Below, piece by piece: positions 12,242 to 25,696 of a DNA stretch of 64,000 nucleotides. The stretch's first letter is position 1. Each line of letters starts with the position of its first letter. A program made the position numbers and the translations under genes. The notes beneath the pieces were generated by a model, which was given only the letters and a program-made list of their open reading frames with translations, made no database searches and was not told the origin of the DNA. The stretch is from Chamaecrista fasciculata. Its lineage: Eukaryota; Streptophyta; Magnoliopsida; Fabales; Fabaceae. Where the stretch lies: contig QANZ01019395.1 in assembly GCA_003254925.1 (NCBI GenBank), positions 257,975-321,974 on the forward strand, read 5' to 3'.

Positions 12242-13924
12242 GGGTGGTACAAAGATAATGCTTTTTTTGCAGGTTCTTGACGTCTCTGGATTCAGTGGAT
12301 TGGATTGTAAGCAATAGAGTGAAAGAAAAATAGAGAGATAGCCAGAGAGTTTGTGTTTGAGTTTGAGTTTGTGTTTGTAAATTGTAAAGTTGTGTTTTTT
12401 ATTTTGTGTTTTGGGGGGCCTAATTCTAATAAAGCCAAGTTTAAGTATACTAAGTTGGTAATACATCAAATCAAGCAGCATAGGATACTCAAAGGTTTGA
12501 GATAATTCCAATCAAAATCTGGTGAATTTGGGTAAAAATCTTGCATCTCCATGTATAAGCTTGTGGATATGGTGTTAACTGTTAACTGTTAACTGTTAAC
12601 CGTCAGTCTGTTGGATTGGGTTTGTTCTGGAAGCTGAATGAATCCCACATGTTCCGATGAATGTTTGTCCAAAGTCCAAAGCTTCATGTGAGTATGACTC
12701 ATGAGAGTTGAACACAGAATCACAACCATGATCTTCTGATACAGATGTCTGAGTTTGACCTTGTGGTTGGAATTGTTTGGACTGATGCATTCTTCACGGA
12801 TCATAACGTTATTACTTGTCTTTTAATTATTAGCCCATTCAACCAACAATCAACACGTTCGTTCAATCGCTATAAACGACTAATTAGTGGTGTTTTTGTG
12901 TGAATGTAGCTATCAACTTAAGATATGTGTTATCCGGACCAATTCGTGTTCATCTTGATAACCTCTACAATATTTTGTACTTGTAATAACGATGTATTCT
13001 CAAATTGAGGTTGTTAATGAAGCGCCTTCAAATTGAGAGTAATTAATGGAGAGTTTTTGGTATAGTAATGAATTCATGTTTGGATGGTAGTATTTGAACG
13101 CTAGTGAGGTCTTTTAGGAGAGAACCAAATATGATCCAGCAAGAGTACGCACTTAACTGACACTAGTGGGTGGGGACCAATAATAAACCAAACAAACTGA
13201 TTTTTGTTGGAAACCTTTGTAATTTTTATCTCGTTAAAATAAACTAACACAATAAACTCATAATGTTTTTTTTTTTATTTCAATCATAGTTCAAAACATG
13301 TTATTTAAATTATGATTCTTTCCCTTTCATAATTTAACAAATTTCATCCCTATTTCACATAAAAAGGAATTATTTACATGAACTAGATAGCATGAAATGA
13401 AATATACCAAAGAATAGAAGAAAATTGGTAGAACAAAAGTTTAAAAAACAGAGAAAGAGATTGATGGGACTCCAAAACCAATAGGAATTGAAAATTTTGT
13501 TTTTGTGCTGCTATTGGCATCAGCACTTCAACATCACTGGGGTTACTATAGCTTTTGCAACTTTTTGGCTTCACTATAGTCTAGAGTTATTATTTACTTA
13601 TTAGTTGCTTCCATCTTCCAAATACTTCTTAAGAGGAGCCCACAGGGTTTCTCTGTTTTACCAACTACTTGGTTATTGAGTACCAAAAAAAAACTACTTG
13701 GGGGTTGGAATTTAGAATTCAACATTAATGAGCAAGTCGAATAATAGTAATCCACTAAACAACAAAAAGAATCTTCTCACTCTTAATAGAAGTCTAATTA
13801 TTGGACGGTGATGATTCAAGGCATACAGCCGCTCAGAGTTGGTTAATACTTAATAACTTATCCTTTGAGTTTTAGTTCTAATAAATTATTATTTAGACAC
13901 TATACTTTATTTAAATTTTTACTT

Positions 13925-14625
13925 TATGGCAAAATCCTCATATCGGTCCCAAACATATAGGACAGATTTCAAATTGATCCTAAATATTTCACTTATTTTA
14001 GAATGATCCTACGTGTTTTCATAATTTTTCACTTTTACTCCCAAATTAATGAATGTGATCATAACTCTCTTGTCTTATGTTTAAATGTAAAAACTAAAAA
14101 GTCTAGAATTACAAGTTGTTTTTGACGAATTATTTCTCCATCTAATTAGGACTATCAACAAACGAGATCAAATCAAGTCCCGAAAGATTGTCACTTTTTA
14201 CACATTAAAAGAAATAAAGTTGGTTATATCTCTCTCACTTCAAGTCTGAATGTAATGACTTCAGAACCATGTGTTACTGTTGAGGAGTTCCTTTTATACT
14301 CAGTTGGAACCGTCGACAAACGAGGTAAAATCACGTCTCAAAAGTCTAAAATATATGACTAAAAGTAAAAAAAAAAATATGGAATACAAATATCTTATAT
14401 TTTTTAGGTGCAATTTGACTTCCCTAGGTGACTGTTGCAACTAGACATAGAAAAAACTTTTCAATAGTAACATATACTTCAAAACTCATCGTTTTCCAAC
14501 ATGAAAGGAGAAAGATATGCCAACTTTATTTGTTTTATTATAAAATGAGTGGCTTATTTTCAAGGATCCGATTTGACCTCGTTTGTTAATAGCACAACTG
14601 GACAGAGAAATGACTCATAAAAAAT
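13925..14625. repeat. Degenerate foldback repeat, family B copy 1
   Basis: Related words occur in both orientations, such as CAACAAACGAGATCAAATC (near 14157), CGACAAACGAGGTAAAATC (near 14313) and, inverted, GATTTGACCTCGTTTGTTA (near 14570). GATCCTAAATATTT and TCGGTCCC words lie at the left. The element at 32390-33344 carries the same CAGCAAACGAAGTCAAATTA word. Boundaries are uncertain. Confidence 0.45.
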
Positions 14626-14655
14626 AATCTGTATTTCTAAACTCATCATATTAGA

Positions 14656-14868
14656 ACTTGTTATCTTAGTTAACTTTGAGTAAACATTTGTATGAAAATT
14701 TTTAATATTAAGAAATAAAATTTAAATATTTTCAAATTATATAAACATTTGTATGAATTAGATTTTCAAATCACTACTCTCTACTTGTTATCTTATAGTT
14801 AACATTAAGCAAACATTTGTATGAAAAAAATTTAATATTAAGAAATAAAATTTAAATATTTTCAAAAT
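14656..14868 (+). repeat. Direct duplication of about 84 bp
   Basis: Copies at about 14656-14739 and 14783-14868 both read ACTTGTTATCTTA, then AAACATTTGTATGAAAA, then AATATTAAGAAATAAAATTT. They differ by a few substitutions and are separated by about 43 bp. No coding content is visible. Confidence 0.75.
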
Positions 14869-15518
14869 ATAAAGACTTATTCTGAAAAAAACAAAATTAT
14901 AGGGACTAAATAAAAATTACAAACAAATTGTAGGGACTATATGATTAATTTTGTCTTTGATTAGATTATATTTTTTGTGTTTTTTTAATTATTATTTCAA
15001 CTATACAAACAAAAGTTAACTCTATATATACATTACAAAAAAAAAATATTTATCTTATTCTCATTATTTGTTGGGTTTATGTCTGTATGATACATACATA
15101 CAACTTGCAATTTTTATATAAAAGAATCAAATAGAATTGTAGAGAACATTAGGAGTAATATTAATTATTAAACAAGTTATAATACTAATAGGATCATTAG
15201 CACAACCCAACAAGAATATAATCACGATCACACACAAACAGAAATAGGAGGTACTCACGGGCAATACCAAACAACACCACACCAACACCAACAATGAGAA
15301 AAAGTGGCCCAAAATGTTTGAGACAACATTTTAATATGCAAAAAAAGAGCATTGTATATATTATTGTATGTATGTATGTATCTCTGTGGTTTACATTCTT
15401 CCTCTCTCTCTCTATGGATGTCAGTAGAAGCACCCGTGACCTCTCTTTCTTTCTCTGTCATTTGATTCTATACTTTACCTCCACTTTCCACCTAAACAAG
15501 AAGTACTAACAATCCTGT

Positions 15519-15528
15519 ATATATATAA
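15519..15528 (+). promoter_or_regulatory. Candidate TATA box of the pectinesterase gene
   Basis: TATATATATAACC lies about 40-50 bases before the ATG at 15568 and is followed by ACACAACACA. This spacing would give a very short 5' leader. The surroundings are AT-rich, so the call rests on position alone. Confidence 0.45.
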
Positions 15529-15567
15529 CCACACAACACAAGCCATTTTCCAAACCACATCACAATA

Positions 15568-18500
15568 ATGTCAAACTTTCATTATCTTTTCTTTCTTCTT
15601 CTTCTGATAATTAACCATTCTTCTGTGACATTATGCCATACCAATGGAATCCGACCAAGGAGTTTTTCGGGTCTCGGGTTAACCACCAACATGACCCGAG
15701 TTCAGACTTCAGAGCAGCAATTCATGAAATGGGTCAATTTTGTGGGTACCCTCAATCACTCTGTTTTCAAAACAGCCAAGAACAAGCTTTTCCCTTCTTA
15801 CACATTGCACGTCGCCAAGAATCTTGCCGTCGGAGATTTCATCACCATTCAAGAAGCCATTGATTCTCTTCCCTCCGTTAATCTCGTGAGAGTGGTGATT
15901 AAAGTCCATGCAGGAGTTTACACGTGAGTAAATAATAATAATTCTGTTTTCCTTTATTTGGGTGTTTGTCTGTATATTCAGTTCTTTTTGTTTGTTCCTC
16001 TGTCCTTATCTTTTAATTTGACAATACACAAAAAGAATTGATCTTTGACTAAAACACCCACTTTGAAAATGATAGAAAACAAAAATTGTCCATTTTATTA
16101 AACCAAGCCTCTCTGTTGTTGTTGTTGTTTGACTACCTACTTTGCAGAGAGAAGGTGAACATTCCTCCTATGAAATCGTTCATAACCATAGAAGGAGCAG
16201 GAGCAGATAACACCATAGTTCAATGGGGTGACACAGCTCAAACTCCAGGGCCTAAAGGACTTCCTTTGGGAACATATGGTTCTGCAACTTTTGCTGTGAA
16301 TTCACCTTATTTCATTGCCAAGAACATCACATTCAAAGTAAGTACTGTACCACAAAAAAAAAACAATTTAGTCCCTAATCTTTTCGACAAGCATTAACTA
16401 TTTAGTCCTCATTTGAGGGACTCTAAATGAATTAGGGATCAAAATGTGTATGTCAGTCCAACATCTTGGTTCCCCTGTTTTTAGAATTTGACATGATGAT
16501 TGATGGCAGAACACAACGCCAGTTCCAGCACCAGGAGCGGTAGGGAAACAAGCAGTGGCATTGAGGATATCAGCAGACAATGCAGCATTCGTGGGATGCA
16601 AATTCCTAGGAGCACAGGACACGTTGTATGACCACGTGGGAAGGCATTACTACAAGGATTGTTACATAGAAGGGTCGGTTGATTTCATATTCGGGAATGC
16701 ACTCTCTCTGTTTGAGGTTGGATATATGAGTTTAATTATATTGAATGTGTGTGTTCTGTTTCTTCTTCTGATGAAAAATGTGTTCATCTATCAGGGATGT
16801 CACGTGCATGCGATAGCACAGAACCTAGGGGCAGTAACAGCACAAGGAAGAAGTAGCATAATGCAGGACACGGGATTCTCGTTTGTGCACTGTAAGGTCA
16901 CGGGATCAGGAGCACTATACCTTGGAAGGGCTTGGGGTCCCTTTTCTCGCGTGGTTTTTGCTTATACTTACATGGACAACATCATCATTCCCAAGGGCTG
17001 GTATAATTGGGGTGATCCTACCCGTGAAATGTAAGTTTGCACATCTTCCTCTACTTTTCACTTTTTCATACATGTGCTTTCTCATGTTCAATGGTTAATT
17101 CCTAGTCAAGCATCTCTAAACAAAGCCATATCAGGGTTTTGTAGGCATGAAATTAATGAGGACTCAAATTACATTGTGTTTTGGTGTCATAATGTATACT
17201 GGGAAGCGTAGCCAGGAATGAATATTTTAAAATATTTTATATATATATATATATAACAGTTGTTATATATATATATAACAGTTTGTAATTTTCTGAAAAT
17301 TTTTTGGGGTCAATATGTAATTTTTGTAAAATTTGTTATGATTAAAATTACAAAATAGCTCCAAATGGTACCAAAGTGTTAATGGAGAATACCACATGGT
17401 ACCAAAGTGTCATTTTTTAAACCACAGGGTACCAAAGTAAAATATGACCAAACCAGAGAGTACTAAAGTGTAATTTACCCTTGTTTTTTTGGGCACAATT
17501 AATCCTAATGAAGTCATGTTGAAGAAGTAGTCTTTGNAAGGGGAGGAATGTGAAGAATGGAGATTCTTGAAAACATATGATACTGTTCTTAATAATAACT
17601 TGTAAACGATGAGTTGTTAGAGATCTTAACATATGATAAAAATAGGAAAAACATTGGTGAAATCCTTGTTTAAATTGTCTAGAGACAATCAAGCCCTATA
17701 TTGCCATAAACATATGATTTTAGGTATAGGTAGGTAAGTAGACTGGTAGATCAAGTTTATAAATTGAAGTAAGGCTTTGTTGATTTAGCAAAGTATGGGG
17801 TTAATATAATGGGGCGGTGTAGCAGCAGGGGATAGGGTATGAAATTTTGTCATCTTGTTATTATTTGGAGAATGTGGACGCAGCCTTTTTCCCATTCTTA
17901 TGTAATAGATTTATTGCTAACTGACAAGCATGCAATTCAAGCTGTATATATCATTTAGTATATCACCTTTTTGTGATTCATCCTTTTCTCACCATAGAAT
18001 CATTCTCAGTGTATTAGGTATGTAACTATATATATATATATATATGCAGCTGCTACCAAGTATGTGACATCAGCGATTTGAATCTTCTATAGGGCACTAT
18101 AAGTGAAATGCAAAGAGAGAAAGAATCTCACAGATACTTTCTCTCTCTAACCGATTCATATCTCTGCACTACACCTCTAAAGTGCTATAAATTATTCAAA
18201 TTGGTGACACCACCGGCAACAAAATAAACACGTTCACCGCCTTATTTTTATAATCTGGATATGGTGCAAAATCTACGTGTTATCCACCCCACAAAATATA
18301 CAACATTAAACAAACCTCCCAAACAATATTAGAAAACACTATTGACATTTTTGGATGGAATAGACATATATAGCTGTATTGTATTATGTGTGTGTACTTT
18401 GCTCACATTTATAGATAAGGCAGAGAAGCATGCGCATATTTATATATATATATAATGTCTGAAAAATGAAAAGAAAGCCTCATGAGCATGAGCATAAGCC

Positions 18501-18819
18501 TCAGCCCACTTAATTCCTTTGGCTTCATCTATTTCTGTTTTCTATTATATTCTACATATGGTTGATAGAATAGAATATTCATTCACTATATATATATACA
18601 TTAATATTAGTATGAGTATATATATATGCACTAAAGTATATAATATAATGTGGTGGTGGGGCCACATGCAGGACTGTATATTATGGACAGTACAAATGCA
18701 CAGGAGCAGGAGCTAGCTTCGCAGGCAGAGTATCATGGTCTAAAGAACTCACTGATGACGAAGCTCAACCTTTTCTCTCTCTTACCTTCATAGATGGCTC
18801 CGAATGGGTCACTTTGTAA
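15568..18819 (+). CDS. PME53: Pectinesterase, PME53-like, secreted, without inhibitor pro-domain (378 residues)
   Basis: This enzyme demethylesterifies homogalacturonan in the cell wall (carbohydrate esterase family 8). Exons are 15568-15923, 16148-16337, 16510-16716, 16795-17030 and 18672-18819 (1137 bases). The first 23 or so residues are a signal peptide ([15 protein letters not shown]). There is no PMEI pro-region, so this is the short type. Catalytic and substrate residues are present: GAQDTLYDH with Q218 and D219, [10 protein letters not shown] with D240, and [14 protein letters not shown] with R296 and W298. The C-terminus ends DGSEWVTL. Intron 4 (17031-18671) is unusually long and full of AT repeats. 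The gene diverges from the LAMP1-like gene; in Arabidopsis, as I recall, the PME53 and LAMP1 homologues are also neighbours (At5g19730, At5g19740), which supports both names. Confidence 0.94.
17195..17475. repeat. AT-rich repeat block in pectinesterase intron 4
   Basis: The block holds two (AT)n runs (17240-17256, 17266-17278) separated by AACAGTTG. Four spaced copies of a word close to GGTACCAAAGTG follow (17368, 17398, 17428 and, as GAGTACTAAAGTG, 17458). The spacing is about 30 bases. It looks like a remnant of a TTGGTACC-type repeat with no coding role. Confidence 0.5.
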
Positions 18820-21234
18820 ACAAAACGAAAACTATACATATAATTCAGTCAATGAAATATACCTCAGTTAACAATTCAATCTTTAAATATTTAGTTTACA
18901 CTTTCCTCTTATTCATTTGTTAGTTGCTTGATTAAATCACCTATAAACCAAAACCCCAACTGCTTCACCATTATGCAGCCTTTTATTTGGACTATGTAGC
19001 TTGAACCCAATAATCCTAACAAATATAAATGGGCCTCAAATTTGTATAAGCCCAGCCCATTGTTTTCATCTGCCTATATGGAAACCTTATGTTTACAAGC
19101 CCATTCTAACAACTTCCTGATCTCCACACAAAAACAAAAAGACAAAAAAAACTATTATATAAATTTGATATCCGTTTTTTATTTAATGACAATAAGATTT
19201 GTAGATCAAAAAAAAGACAATAAGATTCAAATTCAAACATATATGTTTAAATAAGTTCAAAATTTTCACTTCTAACCTGACCCTAATAATTTATGAACCT
19301 TGTATAATATTCTTTGTCTTAAATTATAAATAATGCTTATCTTAAACTGGTTAACATTGAAACAGGAGCATGATAGGGACGTGCCATGTATTTATGTGAC
19401 TTAATATATATGAACCTTGAACACTGCTACAATTTTGTTTCAAATTTTGATATTTGAATATGTTATTATAAGACAAAATCAAATATTGTTTAACTCAGTT
19501 AGCTCAAATGTACATGGCTGACGTATAAGACTATTAATTAAACTCAGACAGAAGAACAATATTTTAAAAGATCCAAGAGACACGCATCACAAAGTATTTT
19601 TTAATCTTTGAACAAAAAAAACGAACTCAACATTCAAAATTCAAACTCGAAGTGAGATATCAAAGACTGAAAATGGCAGGCAATGTGAACTGCATTGTAT
19701 ATAATGCATTGAAGCTTTACTTACAATCAATATCATATTCATATGATATCAAAATTCCAATCATTAGTTGGTAATGAAAAAAAAAAAGCTGAACTATATA
19801 TTTGAAATTTAGGTTAAAACTTTATTTTGGTCCTTGAATTATAAAATAAATTCTGTTTTGGTTCTTGAGCTTTTTTTTGTTCCATTTTGGTCATCAAATT
19901 TTTAAATTTTTTTTTTCACATTTTGTTCAAAACATGATTATGTTTAGTTTCTATTGTTTTTCTTCTTTTTTTTGTTTTTTGCCAGATTCTACCGTTATCT
20001 CTTACCTAAACATCTGAGATGAATAAATTTTTTATCATACATATCATAATAACCGAGTTAACAGAGAGAAAAAAAAAATTTTTAGTCACAAACTAAAAAT
20101 AAATTTGTGATTAACTTTTTATTTTAAAAAAGAAGATTTTTTTTTTCTTGAACTCACTAATTAAAACATGTATTAAAAGGAAATTATCAAAGTCAAGTGT
20201 TCAGTTTAGAGTTTGATAAAAAAAAGGTATTCAGTTTAGAGATAACGATAAAAATCAATTAGAAACACGTTTTGAACTAATGGAAAATAAGTGGAAAATT
20301 TTGAGGATTAAAAAGATAAAACCAACAAAAAATTGAGGACCAAAACAAACTTTACCTAATAATTTAAGAATTAAAATGTGATTTTGACCAGGAAATATAT
20401 ATATATATATATATATATAAGGCAATAGTACTATTAATTGTATGTGTTGGTTGGAAGGAAGTAGTAACACACTCACTTCGTTCAAAAGCAATCATTATTA
20501 TTTATTTCAACGGTTTATACTTTATAATTTTGTAACTCATGCCTTACACTCTGCTTAAGTAACCTCTGAACCCTCTCAGGGATAATTGTTTGCTTCAGAA
20601 AGAGCAACACTAAAAGGAATTTTGAGCTCCAAACAATTTGTCTTTTCTTTCAATATATATTGCATTTTAGTTTTTCTTAATAAATTTTGAATTTATGAGG
20701 TGACATTTGAGCTCTTGAAAATTTGAAGTTTCCCGATTAAGCCTATTCAAGAAAATATTAACACCAAAATAATTATTAAGATAATTGAACAGTGAGATAT
20801 TACTGAGAGCTTCTTCATGCTCTACATTAATGGGGCAGTTCAATGGAAACTCATATACACAAAAACACACTCACACATACACACACGTATTGGTGTAGCT
20901 CAATCTGATCAACATGTCAAGATGCATGTAATCATGTATGTATGGTTTTATTTTATTTTATTTTTCCAAAAAGAAACATTAAAAGGTCCACATTCTTTAA
21001 AAGTAGAATTAAGCTTAGGATGCATTTCTTAAAATGTGACCCTCAATTTTTTTCCTTTTCTATTACCTCTTTTTAATGTCTATTACCTCCTGAAGTAACG
21101 AAAAGATTGAAAAGCCTTTTTGTTACTTTATATTTAACGGAAAGTCGGAAAGTATTAGTAAGCCGTTTTGTTGTACAAAAACTCCTTTTTCTAGGCCTTT
21201 CTAATGTTTATCTCCATTTCTTCCCTTTTCCTAA

Positions 21235-21274
<40 letters not shown>

Positions 21275-21629
21275 CTTATTTTTAACTAAAAACTAAAATG
21301 ATTAACAAATCAGCAAGTAAAAAAACAAAACTTCCAAGACTATCTGTTACGTCATGTGTTTCCAAAGTGTGGAGAGCAAATAAAAAATTCCAGACAAATT
21401 AAAAGACACTTCCATTTCAGCCTAATAATGAGTAATGACAATACATGAAGTGATAATAATAATAATTCCTTGACTAAACTTTTCAGCAAATTACAATTCG
21501 GACCTTCACCTTCTCATATTTCTCTTTCACTCCCCCATGTTTCCCAGAAATTATCAAAAAACACTGAAATGCAAACAAATCTAGCTACCACTATACACAC
21601 CTCTCTGAGTTGTAAATTGAGCATCACCA
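18820..21629. other. Intergenic between the convergent pectinesterase and IQD genes; no gene seen
   Basis: The 3' ends of both genes face this 2.8-kb interval. It contains one foldback element (19812-20390) and microsatellites: (AT)n at about 20397-20419 and (AT)n at about 21237-21270. Open frames here are short and lack coding character. Confidence 0.6.
19812..20390. mobile_element. Foldback element, family A copy 2
   Basis: The inverted ends are GGTTAAAACTTTATTTTGGT and ATTAAAATGTGATTTTGACC. Inner inverted words are AAATTCTGTTTTGGTTC and GAGGACCAAAACAAACTTTA. The middle has CATAATAACCGAGTTAACAG and GAAATTATCAAAGTCAAGTG, matching the copies at 7687-8199 and 31072-32087. No transposase is present. 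Confidence 0.7.
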
Positions 21630-23118
21630 TCACCACCTCCTCTGCAAGTAATAATCATCTCTATGATCTGTCTCTCTACAAAGCTCAGTGGATTTCTCAA
21701 GCTTACCCATCACAGCATTCTTGAAATTAATGGCGTCTTGAACTTGCGAGCATGACCTCTGCATTCTAACCCCACTCAAACTATTCCTAGAATCCATCAT
21801 TTCATTCAATGAAAGCTTCTTCTTCGCTCCACCACCATTACCACCCTCTGGCCTCTGCTTCGGAGCACTACGAGACCTCAATTTCGCCTTGGAAGATTGC
21901 GTATTCGCCATGTAATTCGGAAAATTATTCCCGTATTCCCACATCAATCTTTCTGCACACACACTCTTAGGCGTCGAAAACGACCCACCACAAGAACAAG
22001 AATTCACGAATCGCGGTGTGCTCTGTGCCGTCGTCGAGAATCTGTATTCTTCCCCTGTTAAACCCCACTCCGATGATAACTTCGCCGGAGTTCGAATCGC
22101 CGGCGGAGGAACTGGGATCGGAGAAGACATTGTTTGGAATGGTGGGTCGTCGCCAAAATCCGACATTGACGTGTTGCTCCGGCGAGACCTCGATTTCGGC
22201 CGGCACCCTGTGTCCACTTCCACTATCTTTGGACTTCCTTCCGTTGTAGCATCGAAAGAAGATGATAGCCTTCTACTACTACTCTCATCGAATCTCTCCT
22301 TTAAAATAATAACAAACAATATTCATAACTATATTATTTTGCCTGGTTTAAAGGGACAATTATGATAGTGACTGAAAGGAAAACAGATGGGTTCTGAAAT
22401 TTCTGATAAAGTTTTGAACTTTACCATGGATCTTCGAGCTCGGTTTTCGAATCTCCATGCTTCGTTGTTGTTTCTGTTGATGAACCCACCAGATTTTCTA
22501 TGAGAACGAACCGTGGCTTGAGCTCTAATGAGAGCTTGCATACTGCGTAAAGTTGCTGTTGCTTGCTTCCGAACGAGAAATCCTCTCACCAGTGCTTGTA
22601 TCTTCACTAATCCTTTCAACGCTCTCAGTGCTTTTCTCGCCTGATTCAAATCAAACCCCCAAATCTCAAATTTGAGATTTTTCATTTTTCACCGTGTTGC
22701 AGAAGAAAGTACAAAACTTTATTTATACACTTACCAAGAATCCTCTGAATACGGTTTGAATCTTGACGGCGGCCCATTTCTGGTTCCCGCCGCCGCCGGC
22801 GAACATGGTGCCTCTGCCGTGGCTGGTAAGCCGGACAACCGCCACTGCCGCCTGAGCTGCTGCCACGGCGGCATCTGCGGCGGCGGCGGTGGCTGCTGCC
22901 ACTGCAATTGCGTGCTTGTTCTGTTCTTGCTCTGTTTCTGTGTAGAATGATTGAATCCAGGCAGCCTCTGCCGGTGAAATGCTGGGCGGCGCCGCCGACG
23001 GAGACGCCGTGCTCCGGCGGTGGTGGTGGTGGTCGGAGTTTGAGACTGTGTTGACTTTCTTGTCTCTGTCTTTCTTCATCCCAAACAAGCTCTTGAACCA
23101 CCTGGTGGCTCTCCCCAT
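21630..23118 (-). CDS. IQD family calmodulin-binding protein (422 residues)
   Basis: IQD proteins bind calmodulin and act as scaffolds at microtubules, membranes or nucleus in plant growth. Exons are 22735-23118, 22425-22640 and 21630-22298. The conserved IQ67 region spans about residues 113-178 and holds IQ motifs [31 protein letters not shown] and [16 protein letters not shown] phase-0 intron splits the first IQ motif after residue 128, a position typical of this family. The N-terminus [16 protein letters not shown] and the Ala-rich stretch at about 70-95 also fit. The C-terminal part carries a DUF4005-like segment ([20 protein letters not shown], residues 328-347) and ends in YYLQRRW. It most resembles the IQD22-24 group, but I do not assign a number. 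Exon 1 is GC-rich compared with the surroundings. Confidence 0.93.
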
Positions 23119-23579
23119 TTGAAAGTTGAAAGGAAAAAATAATAAAAAGTATTGAAACTATGAAAGCTAGAAAGATAAAGGAGAGATTTTTAATGATAAA
23201 GCTTGGGGGCCATTTTCCATTTGGAGGAAAATGGTAAAACAGAGTAGTTATAGAATGAGGTCTATGAAACGCTCCAAAAGAAATGAGGGAGAGGAGGAAG
23301 AAGAAGAAAACGCAGAGAATGAGAGATATACCAAAATTTTTCAGACAAATTAAAATTAAAATTAAAATATATATATAAAAGAATAGCAAAGCCAAGAAAC
23401 GGAAAGAAAACTCTGTCAATGCCTCGTGAAAATCTGCATTACATGACAAAAACTTGCCGCTGGAACATGCAGGAGGTGGTAAGTGGTAATAACAAAAACT
23501 CAATTTTTTCAAAAAATGGAATTAAATAGAGTGACATGGTATGGAGTTACATGTAATTTAAAATACGTAAATAAATAAT

Positions 23580-23815
23580 GGGTAAACTAACAATTTGGTC
23601 CGAAAAAATCACGGAGTTGACATTTTGGTCCTTAAGATATTGAAATACATTAGTTTAGTTCCCGAATGATCAAAGCAGGATTGTTATTAATTTTTTTATG
23701 GATTAAATAATATATCGTTTTAATCATTCAGAGACTAAATAGTATACTGTTTTATTCTTTTAGGGATTAAAATGTGTATTTCAATCTTTTCAAAGACTGA
23801 ATTATTAATTTACCC
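23580..23815. mobile_element. Short MITE with TTGGTCC ends
   Basis: Inverted ends GGGTAAACTAACAATTTGGT and GACTGAATTATTAATTTACCC flank 236 bp. Direct repeats of ATAAATAA lie on both sides (23571-23578 and 23816-23823). The TTTGGTCC words recur inside. It lies upstream of the IQD gene. It encodes nothing and is likely Mutator-type, though the target repeat is AT-rich and could be chance. Confidence 0.6.
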
Positions 23816-23824
23816 ATAAATAAA

Positions 23825-24725
23825 TGCCTTGGTAGAATCAGATTCTCGAAAGAAAAGCAAGTTGATTTATTAAAAAGAAGAAAAGTTTTGCAGTTCTCCA
23901 ATGAGGAACTAAGGGGGAAGAAAAAAAGAAAAAGAAAGAAAATGAGGGAACAGAGTGAGCGTGAAATCACTATCTCAATCTGCCTCCCATTACTTTATGG
24001 AGCGACGTGTCCTAAAAAACGTAAGATACCTCAGTGTCCTACCATGTCTGACACTGTCGTGAAAAAAATAAAATCCTTATTATTATTATTATTATTATTA
24101 TTGTTGTTGTTGTTGTTATCATGTTATATGAATGTATATGCTTTCTCGTATTCTGCTGCTGTTTTTGCAACTGTTTTTACTTACTTACTTCCATCTTTCA
24201 CTCTTCAACACCTAGCGAATATATGAAGGGAATGATTGTTTTTGAAGAGCAGTGTCATTCCATTATCACATCTGCTACATCATTTCTCTCTTCAGCTCTG
24301 AAATATATATATAAATATATAGATTCTTCAATGACCATAGCCAATGTGCTTTTGCTTAATTCAATCAATGAATTGAATTGAATTGATCTGAGCCAATGCC
24401 TATGCTGGCTTTTGCTTTCTATGTTTAGGGGTTTTGAAAAGATCTATGTATCCGTAGAAACATGTAATGGTGTAAATATATATAATACAGCTCTTTCTTT
24501 CTTTCTATGATTGCTGTATTTGAGTGCTGTAATACTGTTTCCTTCCCTGAATTATTTGTGTACTCTTTTTAACTCTTCTTGCTTGTTGTTTTTTTAATTC
24601 ATTGTTGTCCTTTTTCTGAAACTCTGAAACCATAGCCTAAAAGTTTATAATAGGGGCCATCATTCTACAAATATGTACTTTGAAGTTTTCGTTTGGATCA
24701 TCATTCATTGCCACTACTGGGTGCT

Positions 24726-24763
<38 letters not shown>

Positions 24764-25687
24764 TAATCCTTCAATAATCAATACTTTTTTTTTGAAGGAT
24801 TCAATAATAAATATTTGAGTTTTGGAACCTATAATTTTCGCGGATGCCATATAGTATTTGCATATTTAATCTAGTTAAAGAAGCGTCACATGTACAAGCA
24901 CTATTTGTATATTATTCACAAAAGAATTGCTCTAAGTTCTACTTTTATGCAGGGCTTTTTATCTTTGTAATGAAGTCATCTTAAAAGGTCTACCATTTTT
25001 ATATTTGAAGGTATTTTTTCTTACATATGCACGTGCATGGTATATGATAAATCTAAATGGGAAAGATTTGGGATTTTTGTGCACAAAGGCTGTACTAATT
25101 AATTGAGAAAAAAATATTTAGTCCAAAATAATTTATTTGAGAAGAGAAATAACTCATAAAAAATAACTCATAGCTTCAATTTTGTCGCATTCGAACATGA
25201 AACGAGAGAAATATGATGTAGTTATAGACCAAAACGAAATTGTTAGAAAACATTAAGAATCAAAACGGAACCAAAAAAATATTAGGTGTGAAAACTGAAT
25301 TTGAGGTAAACATCAAGAATCAAATGAAGTTTTGACCAAGTAATAATGGTGAACATCATTTCGTAACGAAATATAGGCGTAAAGACATTTTTGTTTTTTA
25401 ATCAACTTTTTAGTATGATAGCATCATAGCAACGAAAGATGCCATAACTCGTTACTAGTTATACTTGCGTTTTCTTAAATAGTTTTTTATTTTAATTAAA
25501 TTCAAGATTTTTCAACCACCAGGCCACTTTAGTTAAAATCTTATATATATGTTCAATTACCTTTCTCTTCATATTAACTTGTTCTTCACTCTTCATATTT
25601 ATCTATCTTAAAAATATGTGATTTCTACTTCAATTGAGTTTATAATTAATTTTATTTCATGTTTTAAAAGGTTGTAATCTTAGGAAT
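23825..25687. other. Intergenic, no gene seen; simple repeats
   Basis: A (TTA)n-(TTG)n compound microsatellite lies at about 24077-24117 and an (AT)n run at about 24729-24758. From about 25100 to 25345 there is a degenerate foldback-like repeat with ACCAAAACGAAATTG and ATGAAGTTTTGACC words. No coding exon is visible. Confidence 0.55.
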
Positions 25688-25696
25688 TAATTAGGA

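Larger units (their letters stand above)
12242..15567. other. Shared upstream region of LAMP1 and the pectinesterase; no gene seen
   Basis: The two flanking genes diverge from this 3.3-kb interval. It holds a short tandem run of GTTAACT units (about 12573-12600) and degenerate repeats in its middle (described separately). No open frame with coding character is visible. The core promoters of both genes should lie here. Confidence 0.6.

Noticed and set aside
21237-21270. (AT)n run as a possible functional element
   Set aside because: Simple AT repeats occur throughout the window and carry no specific evidence of function.
22682-23512. A 276-residue open frame on the minus strand over the IQD first exon
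   Set aside because: It is out of frame with the IQD exon, consists of low-complexity Pro/Arg/Gly-rich sequence from GC-rich coding DNA, and has no domain.
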